The notes under the pieces: model-generated
Told to the model about the DNA's origin: nothing
Databases searched by the model: none
What the model saw: the letters and a program-made list of their open reading frames with translations, nothing else
Made by a program: the position numbers and the translations under genes
DNA from: Toxoplasma gondii ME49
Lineage: Eukaryota > Apicomplexa > Conoidasida > Eucoccidiorida > Sarcocystidae
Direction: 5' to 3'
Length of the DNA: 64,000 nucleotides
Assembly (NCBI RefSeq): GCF_000006565.2
Contig: NC_031472.1
Coordinates: forward strand, 434,001-498,000
Part shown: piece after piece, positions 25,601 to 37,279 of the stretch
Layout: every line of letters begins with the position of its first letter
Numbering within the stretch: the first letter of the stretch is position 1

Positions 25601-28242
25601 ATGTTATTCACAAGGAGGAAAGAGATACACAAGCAGCTGCATTAGACAGTGATGACCGCCGGCGCAGAAAAACAGAGTTCGAAACGATCAAGTATCTGTG
25701 GGAACGGCATGAGCTGACGGTAAGTTCTTTTCAGCGCGTGTGTCGTCGAAGCATTTTTGATCGATGCTGGCTGCCGGCTACTCGGTTCGCTGAAGAAATG
25801 TGTCTGCTCTCAGGTTAGCATCTTCAACATGAACCCATGGCGGCCTTGTTTCTGATAACCGTCCACCTGCTTTGATGAAGAAGTTTTTACGTTTGGCGCT
25901 TTTCCCAGTGTGATGTACTACACTGTACGTTTCTTCAACTTTTTCACCTCTTCCATATCAAAGCCACCTTTACGTTTTCAGGCGATAGGGCTCCTTTGGT
26001 GGCGGTTTTGTTTTGAGCTGCAGAAGTGGTCAATCCTGCTCACGATCTGGACCATCAACCTTACCATCACATTCATCAAGGGAGGCAAGCGTTCCACCGT
26101 CCACGTTGTAAGAGGGAACACAGCATGCTTCGATTCCTGTCTTACGCTAAACTGTGTTGCTCAGATTCGTTTCCTGGCAATTTGATGCTGTATTTTCTGG
26201 TTTCGGTTTTCTCGTTCATCGCCGTTGTCCATCCTGTTCCACCAAAAGGAAGCATACATTGCAACGTTACTGCCAGTTCCAGTGGGTTTCTCAAGCGTGA
26301 TATATTTTTGTGACTTCTGTATTATGCACACACACGTAGGCATATCCGTTGACTACTTAAACGCTGCCGCTCTACAGCTGTGCACGAGTAATCATCCATA
26401 CGATTTTCGTTTCTTCCTCGTTTTTTCACTGTGCAATAAGTCATTTTTTGTTTCGTCCAGCTCAGCTGTGTCCTGCTGGTGGGTATCATATTTCGTGCTT
26501 CGCGAACAAGAGCTATCAGAACCATCACTTGTAAGCTGATTGCTCACGTTGTCACATTCATCCTCTCACCCTTGAGTGTTCTCGCTATTGCGTCTGCAGC
26601 TTTTTCAGAGTGAGTCTCTTTTCCGCTTATTTGTCCTATCGTGCTACGGCTGTCTGCAGGAGGCCTTCTGCCACTAAAAACTGCATTAAATGAGGCTTAG
26701 GCGCTGCTTCCCGTGAGAAAGGGAAGTCCATCAGCTACATCAGTTCTTCGTCGTTATGTGTTTTCTTTTTGTTATATTCATTCGTCTCCTGTATCTCCTC
26801 AGGTCCCCTTCTGCTCAGTGTCTTACTGGATAATATACGTGGTTGGCTGTCTCTTCCTAGCAACAGCATCGCTTCTATGGGGTTACAAGCTCCTCAAACG
26901 GCACAAAAAGAGACTCCGTCTCCACCAGCTGTGCTACTCCTCAATCGAGTTTACCCCAGACAACGTGCAATTTCTTCTTGCCCAGGCTTTCTTCGCTGGC
27001 ATGCTAGGTATGAGAGCAAGCGATACAGAAGGAAACGAAGGTTTTTGCTCCTCAGAAAAAATTATTGTTTTTCACTTGTATTCAACTGAATCGCTTTCTT
27101 TCCCAGTGCCGTTCGTGTCTGCTCACAACTTTGATGGTAGCATGTTTTCAGTCACTCTTCTCGTATCTTTCTTGTTGTTGCCGCCTTCTTAGAGAGTCAG
27201 CTCGCGCAGCAAATGCTTTCATTTTTTGGTCTGACTAGTCCTTCACTTTGTTGACAAGATGGTCTTTCTTTCCTCGATCGCATGTTTGTTGTCGCTGTCG
27301 TGCGCTTCTGCGTCACTCGCCTGTTTCACTCGTTGATTTGTTGTATTGTCTCTCCCGCTGCTCCGCGGCAACAGGCGCTATTGTGGGGATAGGCGGAGGT
27401 CTAATTCTTGGTCCAGCGCTTCTCCTGAAAGGCGTCGTTCCTTCCGTGTCGTCGTCACTGACGTCATGCCTTGTGTTGCTTTCTGCTTCGACGGCTGGGA
27501 CGATCAATCTGACAAGCAGAATGGCACCTCCGAGCATCAGCGGTGTTCTTTTCCTCGTCCTCTTCTTCACCACCCTTGTCGGCAAATCTCTTCTCGATCG
27601 GTTGGTGGGTTCCAAACATTTTCCAATGACGGAATGCAGCCAGATGTCCCTGTATATGTGTCCCAAGTACAAACGGCCTCACATCAGTGCATAGCTAGTA
27701 TAATTTATTAAATAGATTCCGTATAACAACAAAACACGCAGAAGACATGTTCATCACCCGCAGAGTTTACATGGTTCGGCATTTCACAAATGGCACTGCG
27801 GTTGTCCGGCTGGTTTGCTCGTGAGTAGAAAAGCTGGAGGTACAGGAGAGATACAGGCCGCTCATATAGGGACACTCGTGGGGTGAATTCGCCTTCCTTC
27901 TAGTCCATAACTGATGCATTTCCTTCTAAAAGAACCCTTATGTGTGCAGATTAGGAAGCATAAACTTGAACGCTTGCTGGTTGTCCTCATGGCCAGTATC
28001 ATGTGTTGCTCCATAGGGTGCTCGATAGGTAAGCGGTGATAGAACGTTACAGTGCCACAACGTTGTGTTGATCGTCATTGACAGTTCTTGCGCCGGCTCT
28101 GTTTTTACCGTTTCTTCTTGTCAGAGTCCTTTTCTCTCCACTCATAGTTGAAACAGCAGCTCCTAGGTGGCTGTCTCTCGTTGTGTGCATGTGCGTGCAT
28201 TTCCAGTCGCCGTGTCTCTCCCCATTTCGTATCGTTTCGTAA
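22614..28242 (+). CDS. TauE/SafE-family membrane exporter
   Basis: The model has nine exons: 22614-23502, 24223-24389, 24732-25091, about 25567-25719, 25982-26107, 26803-27007, 27375-27604, 27950-28028 and 28085-28242, all in phase, giving about 788 residues. TauE/SafE proteins export sulfite, sulfonates or related anions; plants and protists have long versions. Each half carries the Gly-rich family core. The first half has VVGAVSVTAGTG joined to GGAIFVPLMQLLMRF. The second half has FFAGMLGGAIVGIGGG and LILGPALLLKGVVPS. Between them are LLLGPMQMCGSSIGV, an acidic loop of about 130 residues, and a GGK motif followed by FCSVSYW, which corresponds to the usual GGxG...FW region. A signal-anchor helix lies at residues 36-56, followed by a predicted non-membrane domain of about 220 residues. 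ATG 22614 is the first in-frame Met. The exon 4 acceptor (25566 or 25572) and the last exon are the weakest parts. Substrate and membrane are unknown. Confidence 0.82.
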
Positions 28243-29823
28243 CGACTGACTCTGCGCCCCGAATGCGACACCATGTCTGTGCTTCGTTGCCATAACTCAC
28301 CCTTTTCGTTTGCGCGTGCGCGTCTGTGCTCGCTGTAAGTACGAGAAATAACAGTAATCCATACATTCCACCTAGAACACACCCGATGTGGAGTAAAGTT
28401 AATTTCGTAAGATGAGGAAATCCAACACGTTTGGCTGTCTTAAAATCCCATCATGTGGATCGGGGATAGGCATATCGAAACACCGCTAGACGAGCGACAC
28501 TCAGGACAAAAACAACACAGAGAACTCGGCACTACCGGCGTAGTCCTCTACGTTCATGCGCGCAGTTGCAGGCACAGTTGACGGGATCAAGGGCCCGAAG
28601 TCGCGACAGGAATTCAAGCTACCTTGCGATCGATAACAACGGGAGGAAGGTCGAACGCGAGGGAAAGGACAAGGAGAGCAACAGAATGCTACCAAGCAGC
28701 AGCACAGTGACAGCAAAGACCGACAGAGTCGACGAGTTTGCCGGTAGACGCAAGCGGGCCAGTAACTGCGAGAACTCAGAAGGCAATTCAAGTGGAAGCA
28801 CGTCACTCCCTCCAGCAACTGAAGGTCGTGAATTAGGGACCTGTCTGTTTTCATTTGGGTTACGAATCTTTCGTGAAACAGACACAAGCGTTACGCGAGA
28901 GCGGTACTGAGTAGGCTGCTACCACGGTCAGAAGGTTTGCTGTCTGTTAATCGTCTTCTGTTACCCTTCTTAATGAAGAGGAATGTGGAGTTTGCTGAGA
29001 GGCCGGTCCAACGCGTGAAAACAAGAGGTGGTTTACAGTAAAAACGCCGTGCATACCCATACCGGAAAGCTGTGTGTCAGTGAACCGCATGCATTTTCTC
29101 TTACCAAACCCGTGTCAGCTAACCAACCGAGAGGAAGACAAAACGTAGAAGCGGGCGTACGTACGTACATACACATATATTTATTTCCAAAAAGAACATC
29201 CAGAAATTAAGAAAATCACTTGTTTACTGTCGAAGCTGCTGTCACTCTCGTCTTGTGGCGAGGCGGGAGCTTCGTCTGCGGAGACGTTTAAATCGCTTTT
29301 CTATTGTCCTACACAGGTATGTTGTCACCGAGACGGCATTTCCACGTTAGGCTTTGTACACAAAGGCGCTTGTGTACGTACCAAAAAAGTCTGTCGTTGT
29401 GACCCAGATACCTTGATGAAATTAGCTGTTTCAGAGAAGAAGCGACCAGCTTCACACCACACGCATGTACGCTGTGCCCCTCTCCACCCGACCTCGCCTT
29501 TGCATGTCATGCATGCAGGCACGCGTATGCACAAACGGAAGAGGGTGACATGTAGACCCTTTGGTATGGATTTGTACACTATGTCTATGAGTCACTATCC
29601 GAAAGCACATCGCTGCCAAGCTCGTCGTAGTGCACGTAGTGCCGCAGCTGGTCTAGGAGCATCCCTGGAACACCTGAGGAACAGTCGTGCGAAACGCCGC
29701 CGAAACATAGTTATAGGAAGGATAGAAAAGAGAAAATGCTGCGCACAGTGGAACCGAGAGATACAAAACTGCAAGTTGACAATGGAATCGCATGCGGTTG
29801 AACGCCCGGGGAAGGCGAGACAA
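28243..29823. other. Convergent spacer between TauE/SafE and RING genes
   Basis: This probably holds the 3' UTRs of two convergent genes. Frames at 28501-28887 (-) and 28566-28910 (+) are mirror images of each other without domain features. A TGCATGCATG-like motif lies near 29509, which is common in coccidian DNA. I see no RNA gene. Confidence 0.5.
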
Positions 29824-32800
29824 TCAGGTTAGGGTCTCTTCTCTGGCATGCAATCTAGTGCGCATATTCACTTCTATGGCGACACAGGTTACCGGCACTT
29901 GCCCGTTGTCTCCTTTCGTTGTTGATTTCGTGAGCTTGAAGTCTATCTCTGAATCTTCTGTTTCCTTCCCACGAACCCCTCTGTCATTTTGGGATTTCAC
30001 TCCCTCAGGCGGCCGCCAAAAGTCTACTCTCACTCCGTCTTTCTGAAACGAAAGCGTACCTCTGCTACTTTCTGTCGACTCAACCCCTTCGCTTCGTTCG
30101 CGCGCTCTCCCTCTTCTTCTGTCCCGCCCGCGTCGAAAGCGCGAGCCGGACGACGCAGTAGCATTCCCCCGATCGTCTTCTTCCTCTTCGCTTCCGTCTC
30201 TGGGCCTCTCAACTCCCCGCTGGGCATCTCCACGTCGCCTCTCAGGGGACGCAGAAGGCGACCGAGGACTCCGACGAGAGCCTAACATGTCTCTGTCTCT
30301 CTCCGTTCTTCCTCGCTCCCCGGAAGTGGGGGGCGCAGGCACGGAGGGTCGAGCGCTGGAGGACGAGGGGGAAGACAGCGAAGGCGTAGACGAGGGAAGC
30401 AGTGCATGCGCCCGTTTGAACGGAAACGTCACAAAGGCTGAGAAATTTGACCGACAAATCGGGCACCGTTCCTGGTGCAGCGAACGGAGACAGTCAAAGC
30501 AGAGCGAGCAGTGCCTGCGAACAGAGACGACAGGACGTCTCAGAAACAAGTGACCACGCCGTGGTGAAGCAATTTCCGGTCCAAGCACAGAGAGGACACC
30601 ACAGAGGTAGGAAAAGGCGAAAGGCATAGAATGACAGAAGAAGGAAAACAAATTCAACGATATCCCCACTGGTAACATTACCGAGCGATTCTCGAACTCT
30701 CATGACCGCCTCCGGGCAGCGTAGCTCCTCCCGTGGGTCGAATGGACTTGAGAAACAGAAACAGTGATGTACCTTACTCCAGATGATGGCGGCGACCCTT
30801 CAACTTTGCCTACTTTTGTCTCACCTGCAGGGGTACAGCATCACGTCTTTCGCGTTCGTCATACAAACCAAGCATTCTGTCTCTCCGCCAATCGTATCTC
30901 CTTCTTCAAGTCCATACACGTCTAGGCGCTCTTGCGCTCTCATGAGGCCGCCGCCCAGAACGACCTCCTTTGCCAACTCAAGGCCGAGAGAGGATGAGTT
31001 CTGCGGACTTCTACGGAGGATGAGAACGTGTGTAGAAGCCTAAGAACGAGAAGCACGAAAAACAGCAACATTCATCACTACACATAACAAAGTCCGTGTC
31101 GTATAGTTTTCACAGATTTGCGTCAATCTTTCCCTTAAGCTACGTACATCCGCGTCCACGAAAACGCAGGCGCCTCTCCACCTACCGACCTACGTGTGTA
31201 ATACGCATGTGAACCATGACGCTACTAGATCTGGAGCAGAGGAAGGCTACGTCACGATCCTTCATTACACGATCAGGTTTTTGTGTTTTCAGCACTACCA
31301 CGTAAAAACGCTTGTCGCATCGTTCGCCCTCCTCACCTCGGATACGGACACAGCGCCGAGATGGCCCACCTCGCTCATGCGCTGATGCTGCAAAAACAGA
31401 CGACACCCCAGAACGCCGTCTCTTTATTTCTCCCTCACTCCACACGCACAACACAGGCACGAGTCACCAGAAGGATTAAGAAGGCGCACTTTGTACTTGT
31501 GATTTGAACTACGAGTGTTGACAGCGCCATCGTAGCGTCTCTTCCCCGAACAGGCGACATCACGGGAAGACGCATGCAGAAGCAAAGCCGTATATATGAA
31601 CACCCAAGGCTTCCACACAAGCTGTACATGTGCCTTAATATTCGCTTGGGAACCAACAAACGCTTACTGAATGCGAGAGAAGAGAAGCAACGACAATCAA
31701 TGGAAGCTCGGCTCTGTCTTCAACGCTTGGTGCGTCGGCGGTCTCCACTGGCGCAAAGCTGCCCAGCGTTGCCTTCTGCAGAATTCATGGAGCCCCAAAT
31801 GCACAGACAGAGAAAAATACAGAACTTGACTTGGTGGTGTGCCGACAGGGTTCGGGAAAAAGACAAAGCGGCGAAACGAAAATCCGGAAAGCAAACATAT
31901 TCAAGATATCTAAGCCGGCAGTCCAACTCGTTTTTCCATTCTCATTTCGACTGATGCAGATACGGTGCCTTCTCTCCCTTGACGTGACCAGAGATGCGGA
32001 AAAGCCTGACCTCAAAACGTCTGGAGGCGACTGAGACACAGAATGAGCTTCCTTTACGCAGATTGTCGTCTCGTGGTTTTGTTCAGTTGGTGAGCAGACT
32101 GAAGCGGCAAAACAGCAAACCCCCACTATCGTCCGGCACAGTTCACGTTGCGAAATATGTTTCCCTTCCGTGTCCTCTTGAAAACGCTCCCATGCTTTCC
32201 TCACATCTGGTTTTGTGGTATCCTTGCCCGCCTTCTTCCGCTTTTTAAGAGGCCACTCACCGGATCCAAAGGAGAAATCCGCACGCGCTGATTCATACCA
32301 GCTTCTATTCTGCAACAGAGATAAAAAACTGCGCCCGCTCGACACGCATGGAAAGAGAGGAACGAAAGCCATCAGAGAATAACAAACTATCACTCTAACG
32401 AGGACTGAGTCGTCTCTCAGAACCTGAAGTACACTTGTCGCGGATTTGCGTGGACGAAAAACAAGAAGAAAGGAAGCCGCGAAGAGACAGAGGCGCATAG
32501 CTCGACAGAGCCTGGATGCTCGACAGCAACAGCCACTAAGTTCCTCGACAAGGGAAAAACGAAGAAAGAACGAACAGGGAAGGACGCTTGAAGGGATATA
32601 ACTATAAGATGCATGCATATATGACTCGTACATTCACACACAAGTTTACGTATATGTATGTATATATATATATATATAAACAAATATAATGCAGTACATA
32701 AATATGTATATAGTTACATGGATCAGAAACACTTTTGGCAGATGGGTTCAAGGTAACGGATTTCTTCCCGCTCACCTGACTTCAGCAGATCGCAGGCGAT

Positions 32801-35707
32801 ATTCGGAAGATGTAAGGAGAGGCGGGGAAGAGAGAGGAGCTCCAGTGCTTCCACCCTGCTCTGACAATGACAGTCTCTCGCCCTCCCTCTCCCTGTCCGG
32901 CCCCGATGACGCCTGCCCTGAATCACACCGAAAAAAAGAAAGGAATCCGAATAAAAAGTGAAGCAGCGGATCTAGCGCCATACAAACCACACGAATCAGC
33001 AGCCAGACAAAGGGAAAGCATTCTCTCGCCTAAGCAACAGAACGCCTGCGGACACGGAGCGGCTTGAGCACCGCATGCGTCGCAGGACAACCGCACACTC
33101 GAACGAAGCTTAGATTCGCAAATCTGAAAAAACTGCACGTTACTTCTTTGGACTTGCGTGACCCCGAAAGGGTATCTCGAACGTGGTGCCTCTGGAGTCT
33201 TCTGTCCTCGCCTTCGTCGGTGTCTCTGGGCTGCACTTACCTTCTCTCCCTTCTAACTCGAGAAGAGAACGCGAGGCATCGGGGTGGACGGCAGAACGTC
33301 GTGTGGGCCGAGAGGAAGCAAGACGGCGCACGCCGAAGATTCTCCGAAGAGAGCGCGGAAGGTGGAGAGGCCCGTCGAGACTTCCCAGGCAAATGCTCAC
33401 TTCGTCTGCCTTTTTGGTGAGCTGAGAAGGCGGGAAAAAGCACGAAGGAGAAACAGCGGCAAGCCGACCTCCAGCGCACAGCGAACGCCCAGAGCCCGCA
33501 TGTGAAGCGCATCAGAGACGAGCAGAAGGAGGGCAACCCTAAGGCCCGAGGAAATACACGAGATCTGTTGAATCGTGTGAGATCGCAAAAGGCCCCAGTG
33601 AGCAATCACAGCCATTTCTCTCTGTTCCTCCGATTCCACTTTGCCCTCTCCGGTCTCTCCTGCGTTCGTCGTGTTTTTTCATTCGTACGTTTTTGTCCTG
33701 TTTCCTTTCGTGGACTCCAACGAGACGTGCACCGCCTGCCCCTATACACAGTGCCGTACCGCATCACTGTCCTCTTCTCTGGCATCCTTCTGTCCTAACT
33801 GTTCTCTGTTCTTCACCTTCCTCTTCGTTCTCTCGTTATACTCATCTCCCTCGCTTCCCGTTTTTTCGTCTCAAGTTCCCCTCACCCTTCTCCGTGGCAT
33901 CGCCGCCTCCCTTCTTCGTCCTCTCTCCCTTGTGCCTCTGACCTCGCCTTGACTTCGCCTTGTTCGTTCCACGATCTCTCTCCCTCCTCGCCCTCCTGTG
34001 GCTCACACCGACTCTTCTGTTGGCACCCTCTCCTTTCTCTTTCTCGTTAAAGTCCTCTGTCACTCACCGCTTTCTGCAGCGCACGTGCATCAACTCCCCA
34101 GTAAACGATGACCGTCGCTGCGTCGCATGCATCGACGACCAATTCGACGTCTCCCCGGCCCCCCGGCCCGACAGCCAGAGCCACTGCCGTCCCTTTCTGC
34201 TCTTCGCTCGTTCCTCGTGCATCCCCGCCGCTTGTGGCGAGTCTGAATCTGCTGTCGGTCTGCCGGTCCTCGCCGTGAGAAGGCAGGAAAGAAAACGAAG
34301 GAGAGGCATGCGACGAAGCAGAAGAAGAAAGAGGAACCGAAGAGCCAGACGGAGACGAGGTGCAGGGAAGAAAGAGAACAGACTTCGTTTGAGCAGCTAC
34401 GCGAACCCGGAGAATGGCGAGAGGCGAGGCGGGATTGTAATTCCGGACAAGCTTCTCAAAGTGGATGCGAAAGAGACGCTGCAGGTCCTCCGAATATCCT
34501 GCGAGCCCACGAAGATGCAGAGGGTGCTGCGCCAAAACAAAAAACGCATGCGACAAACCGAGTAGCACCCCGCGTTTTCGTCCTTCATCATGCACTGACA
34601 AACCACGCGGAGTCTGGCCGTGGCGACGATGAGGCCTGGCAACGCCGGTGAACGCTTTTTTGGGGAGAACCGATAAGAAAGAGAAGACGAAAGAGACGCT
34701 GATCATCTCGACGCTCACAGAGCAGGCTGCTTTTGGAACTGTGCCACGGCGCTAAAACATCAGCGTGTGGAGGGAAGACCCGGAGAGAAAAAGACAGATC
34801 ACTTGCGTCCGGGAGCGTTTGAAACAGAAAAGAGACGGCTCTCCCGGTAGCCCACGCAGTGTCACTGCCAGACACGAGTCGCGAAACAACTGAAGCGAGA
34901 CTTTCCGGATCCAAGACCTTTATATGTGCTGCTCATGACCGCTTCGCTCGGGAGCTACAATTCCCGATGCACACGGAAGTGCATTTGCAAACTCGAGTTC
35001 CAATTCTAGGAGAGTGTCAGAACCTCGGTGCTTGGTAGTTCTGTTGCAGATATGCACGAGGTGCTTGGTCGCTCAACAGGCGAAGTTACGCTATGGATAA
35101 CAGTGGCAACAGGACCTACCGGTCCTCCCCCAACGAAACTTCAACATGAAAAGACTTTACAACGGTGTTGACACAGGATTTAGCTAGCGAGCGATGGTGG
35201 ACCGTCCCGGGGAAAACACGTACGGTCGGTTCCGCATGTCGAGAGTCCGTCTGTTCTTTTTGAGAATTGGGCCATCATCTTTCATTTAAAACTGTGTAAG
35301 GAAGCACAAAAAGCACAGAACTACTCCGCGCAGGCGCACAAAACCGTCAGGATGTGCCACCGGATGCGGAACAGAGAAAAGGGGAGAAAAAGAGACGACG
35401 AAGACACATGCTTTGGCCCTTTTGAGAGCTTCAGGGAGCATACCTGTTGAACGGCGAACTGGCGTCGAACTTTGTCCGCTTTGACAAGCCGTCTAAGGAG
35501 ATGGATCAGCCAAAGAAGAAGCAGGATGCCGGCAAGGACGCAGAGAGTGTTGTGCAAGCCTGGTGAGATTTCCGAGGCCGCTAGCAGAGAGCGATGCGAC
35601 ACAACAGGCGCCCTGACGCTGTCGTGCCATATCGGTTCTCTTCGCTTCCCTTCGTCGACCAAAGAGAAAGAAGAAAGTAGTGAGGCTGAGAAAGCCGCGT
35701 CTGCCAT
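29824..35707 (-). CDS. Membrane-anchored RING E3 ubiquitin ligase (MGRN1/CGRRF1-like)
   Basis: Resolved exons are 35707-35444, 34526-34068, 33421-33241, 32917-32776, 32309-32261, 31387-31337, 31039-30825 and 30514-29824. One or more exons between 32260 and 31388 are unresolved; an open frame at 31659-31435 is a candidate. RING ligases bring a ubiquitin-loaded E2 to a substrate. Exon 1 starts at ATG 35707 (AAGATGGC) and carries one membrane helix (VLAGILLLLWLIHLLRRLV) followed by basic residues. Exon 2 contains LVRNYNPASPLAILRV and ends in ATVIVYWGVDARALQKA, like the region upstream of the RING in MGRN1/LOG2 and CGRRF1. The RING spans exons 31039-30825 and 30514: ECLVCMTNAKDVMLYPC, then RHCSLCFDC, then RCPICRSNF, with all C3HC4 ligands present. 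Before it, LDVYGLEEGD matches the family's YG motif. The tail is Ser/Arg-rich and probably disordered. Topology suggests a RING facing the cytosol on an internal membrane. Confidence 0.8.
32661..32678. repeat. (TA)9 microsatellite
   Basis: A short TA dinucleotide run sits in an AT-rich intron of the RING gene, between the exons at 32776 and 32309. It has no coding meaning. Confidence 0.85.
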
Positions 35708-37279
35708 CTTGGAGACCACACGCGACGGAAGAAGACGGAGTGGACCTGTACTTATTTCCTGTTCTTTCCAGCAATTATCGTTTTCCCTGAATCTCATGCA
35801 GTTCCCTTCTCCAACGACGCCTTTTTCTTCTCCTTCTTCCTTTCTGCCATCCGCCCAACCTCTCTCGCCGCCCCTCCTACTTCTTCCTCTGCCCTGACGT
35901 GTGACTTCCTCCTTGATTTGTCTGTTGGAAGCAAGGACCGAAGCGGGAGAGACGAAAAGGAGATCCACAACTTTACGAGACAGGAAAGGAAATCGAAAAC
36001 AGAGGGGAAATGTCTTTTTCTTTCGGCTTTTTAGTCAACTTCCGCACGCGTCCAACCGGACAAAGAGAGACGATGAAAACCGGCGACGAGGAAGAGGCAC
36101 GACCGGACTCAAGACGGCGCAGGAGGCAGCCATATGCAGAGATAAGCGTTTTTTCTCAAGAGTGCATGAAAAACGGTGGAAAGCTGGAGAAAAGGAGACG
36201 AGCAAGTAAACTTAACTCTGCAGCAGCCAACGAAGTCGTGTCTCGCCGGATTCCCTTCTCGCCGTTGCTTGGGAGACGGCCTGCTGACCGCAGGAGAGAA
36301 GGGAAGAAGTCTTCCTCCTCAGAAATTCATTTTGATTTTCATCAACCGCTAGAGAGAGAAAATTCAACAGTTTCCCGTCTACAGGCTCTGGACCATTCCC
36401 GATCTCTATGCTCTTCGCCCAGCGACGATTTTTTTTCGCGCATGCAGAGGGCCAGAGGTACAGCTTCGCGACGGGACAGGGCAATTGATCTTTTTCGGAA
36501 ACGAAGGTGATTTCAACCATATTTCAAACGCGAAAGGGAGAAACTGAAATGCATCTCGGTTTCTTCCCGGTATCTCTTTTGAACCATAATCCCTTTCTGG
36601 AAGAAAACATTCCTCCAGGAAAAGCTGAGTGTGCTGGCTTGCAAGCTGACTGACGATGAATTTGCCTATCTTTGTGATGAGTGATTTTTGTTCTCTTCAT
36701 ATCGCCGTTTTGAAGAGCTGCAGAGGAGGTAGAGCTGAGATCTTGGTTTAGGCGATCCACACGATGTCTCAGCCACCGCGTAGAGAGCACATTGGAAGCT
36801 GGCGGCCGGAACATGAGTTCAGGTGCAGCGTTCATAGACTGGGGAGAAGCTTTTGCCCGTTTTGTTAGGTTTCTGCAGCGCTTGAACCCGGTCATTTCCA
36901 CCTCTGAAGAAAATGCGAGATTGATATACTGTAGATACAGATGCAAATAGACAGAAGCTAACTCAAAAAGATGTAATGCTATCAAAGTGTAGCAGGCCCT
37001 AGGTTGTTCTCTTTCCTATATCCCAAGTTCTCCTAAGATCAGTCAGAAACGTTTCTATGGGGCTGTGCACGAACTATAAACGCTAAAAGATTTTCAAAGG
37101 CGAGGAGGCTGCGGGAGCTACGTAGACGCCCGAGAGAAAATTTTCATTCACAGGCTTCTGGTCGCTGTGCAGGCAATTTGAATCACAGCGGGGCCTCTGC
37201 TTCAGATGCGAGGGCACAGGCTCTGAGGAAGAGAACCTAGGCTCCGCCGCAAAACCGAAAAAGTTTATCGAAAACGAGA
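35708..37279. other. Divergent promoter region
   Basis: This lies between the start of the minus-strand RING gene and the plus-strand gene at 37280, and probably holds two promoters and leaders. A plus-strand ATG frame at 36010-36510 (166 codons, Arg/Ser-rich) could be an upstream exon or leader ORF, but nothing beyond its length supports it. Confidence 0.45.

Noticed and set aside
33600..34060. T/C-rich plus-strand frames
   Set aside because: They lie inside an intron of the minus-strand RING gene (33422-34067); the bias is that of the intron.
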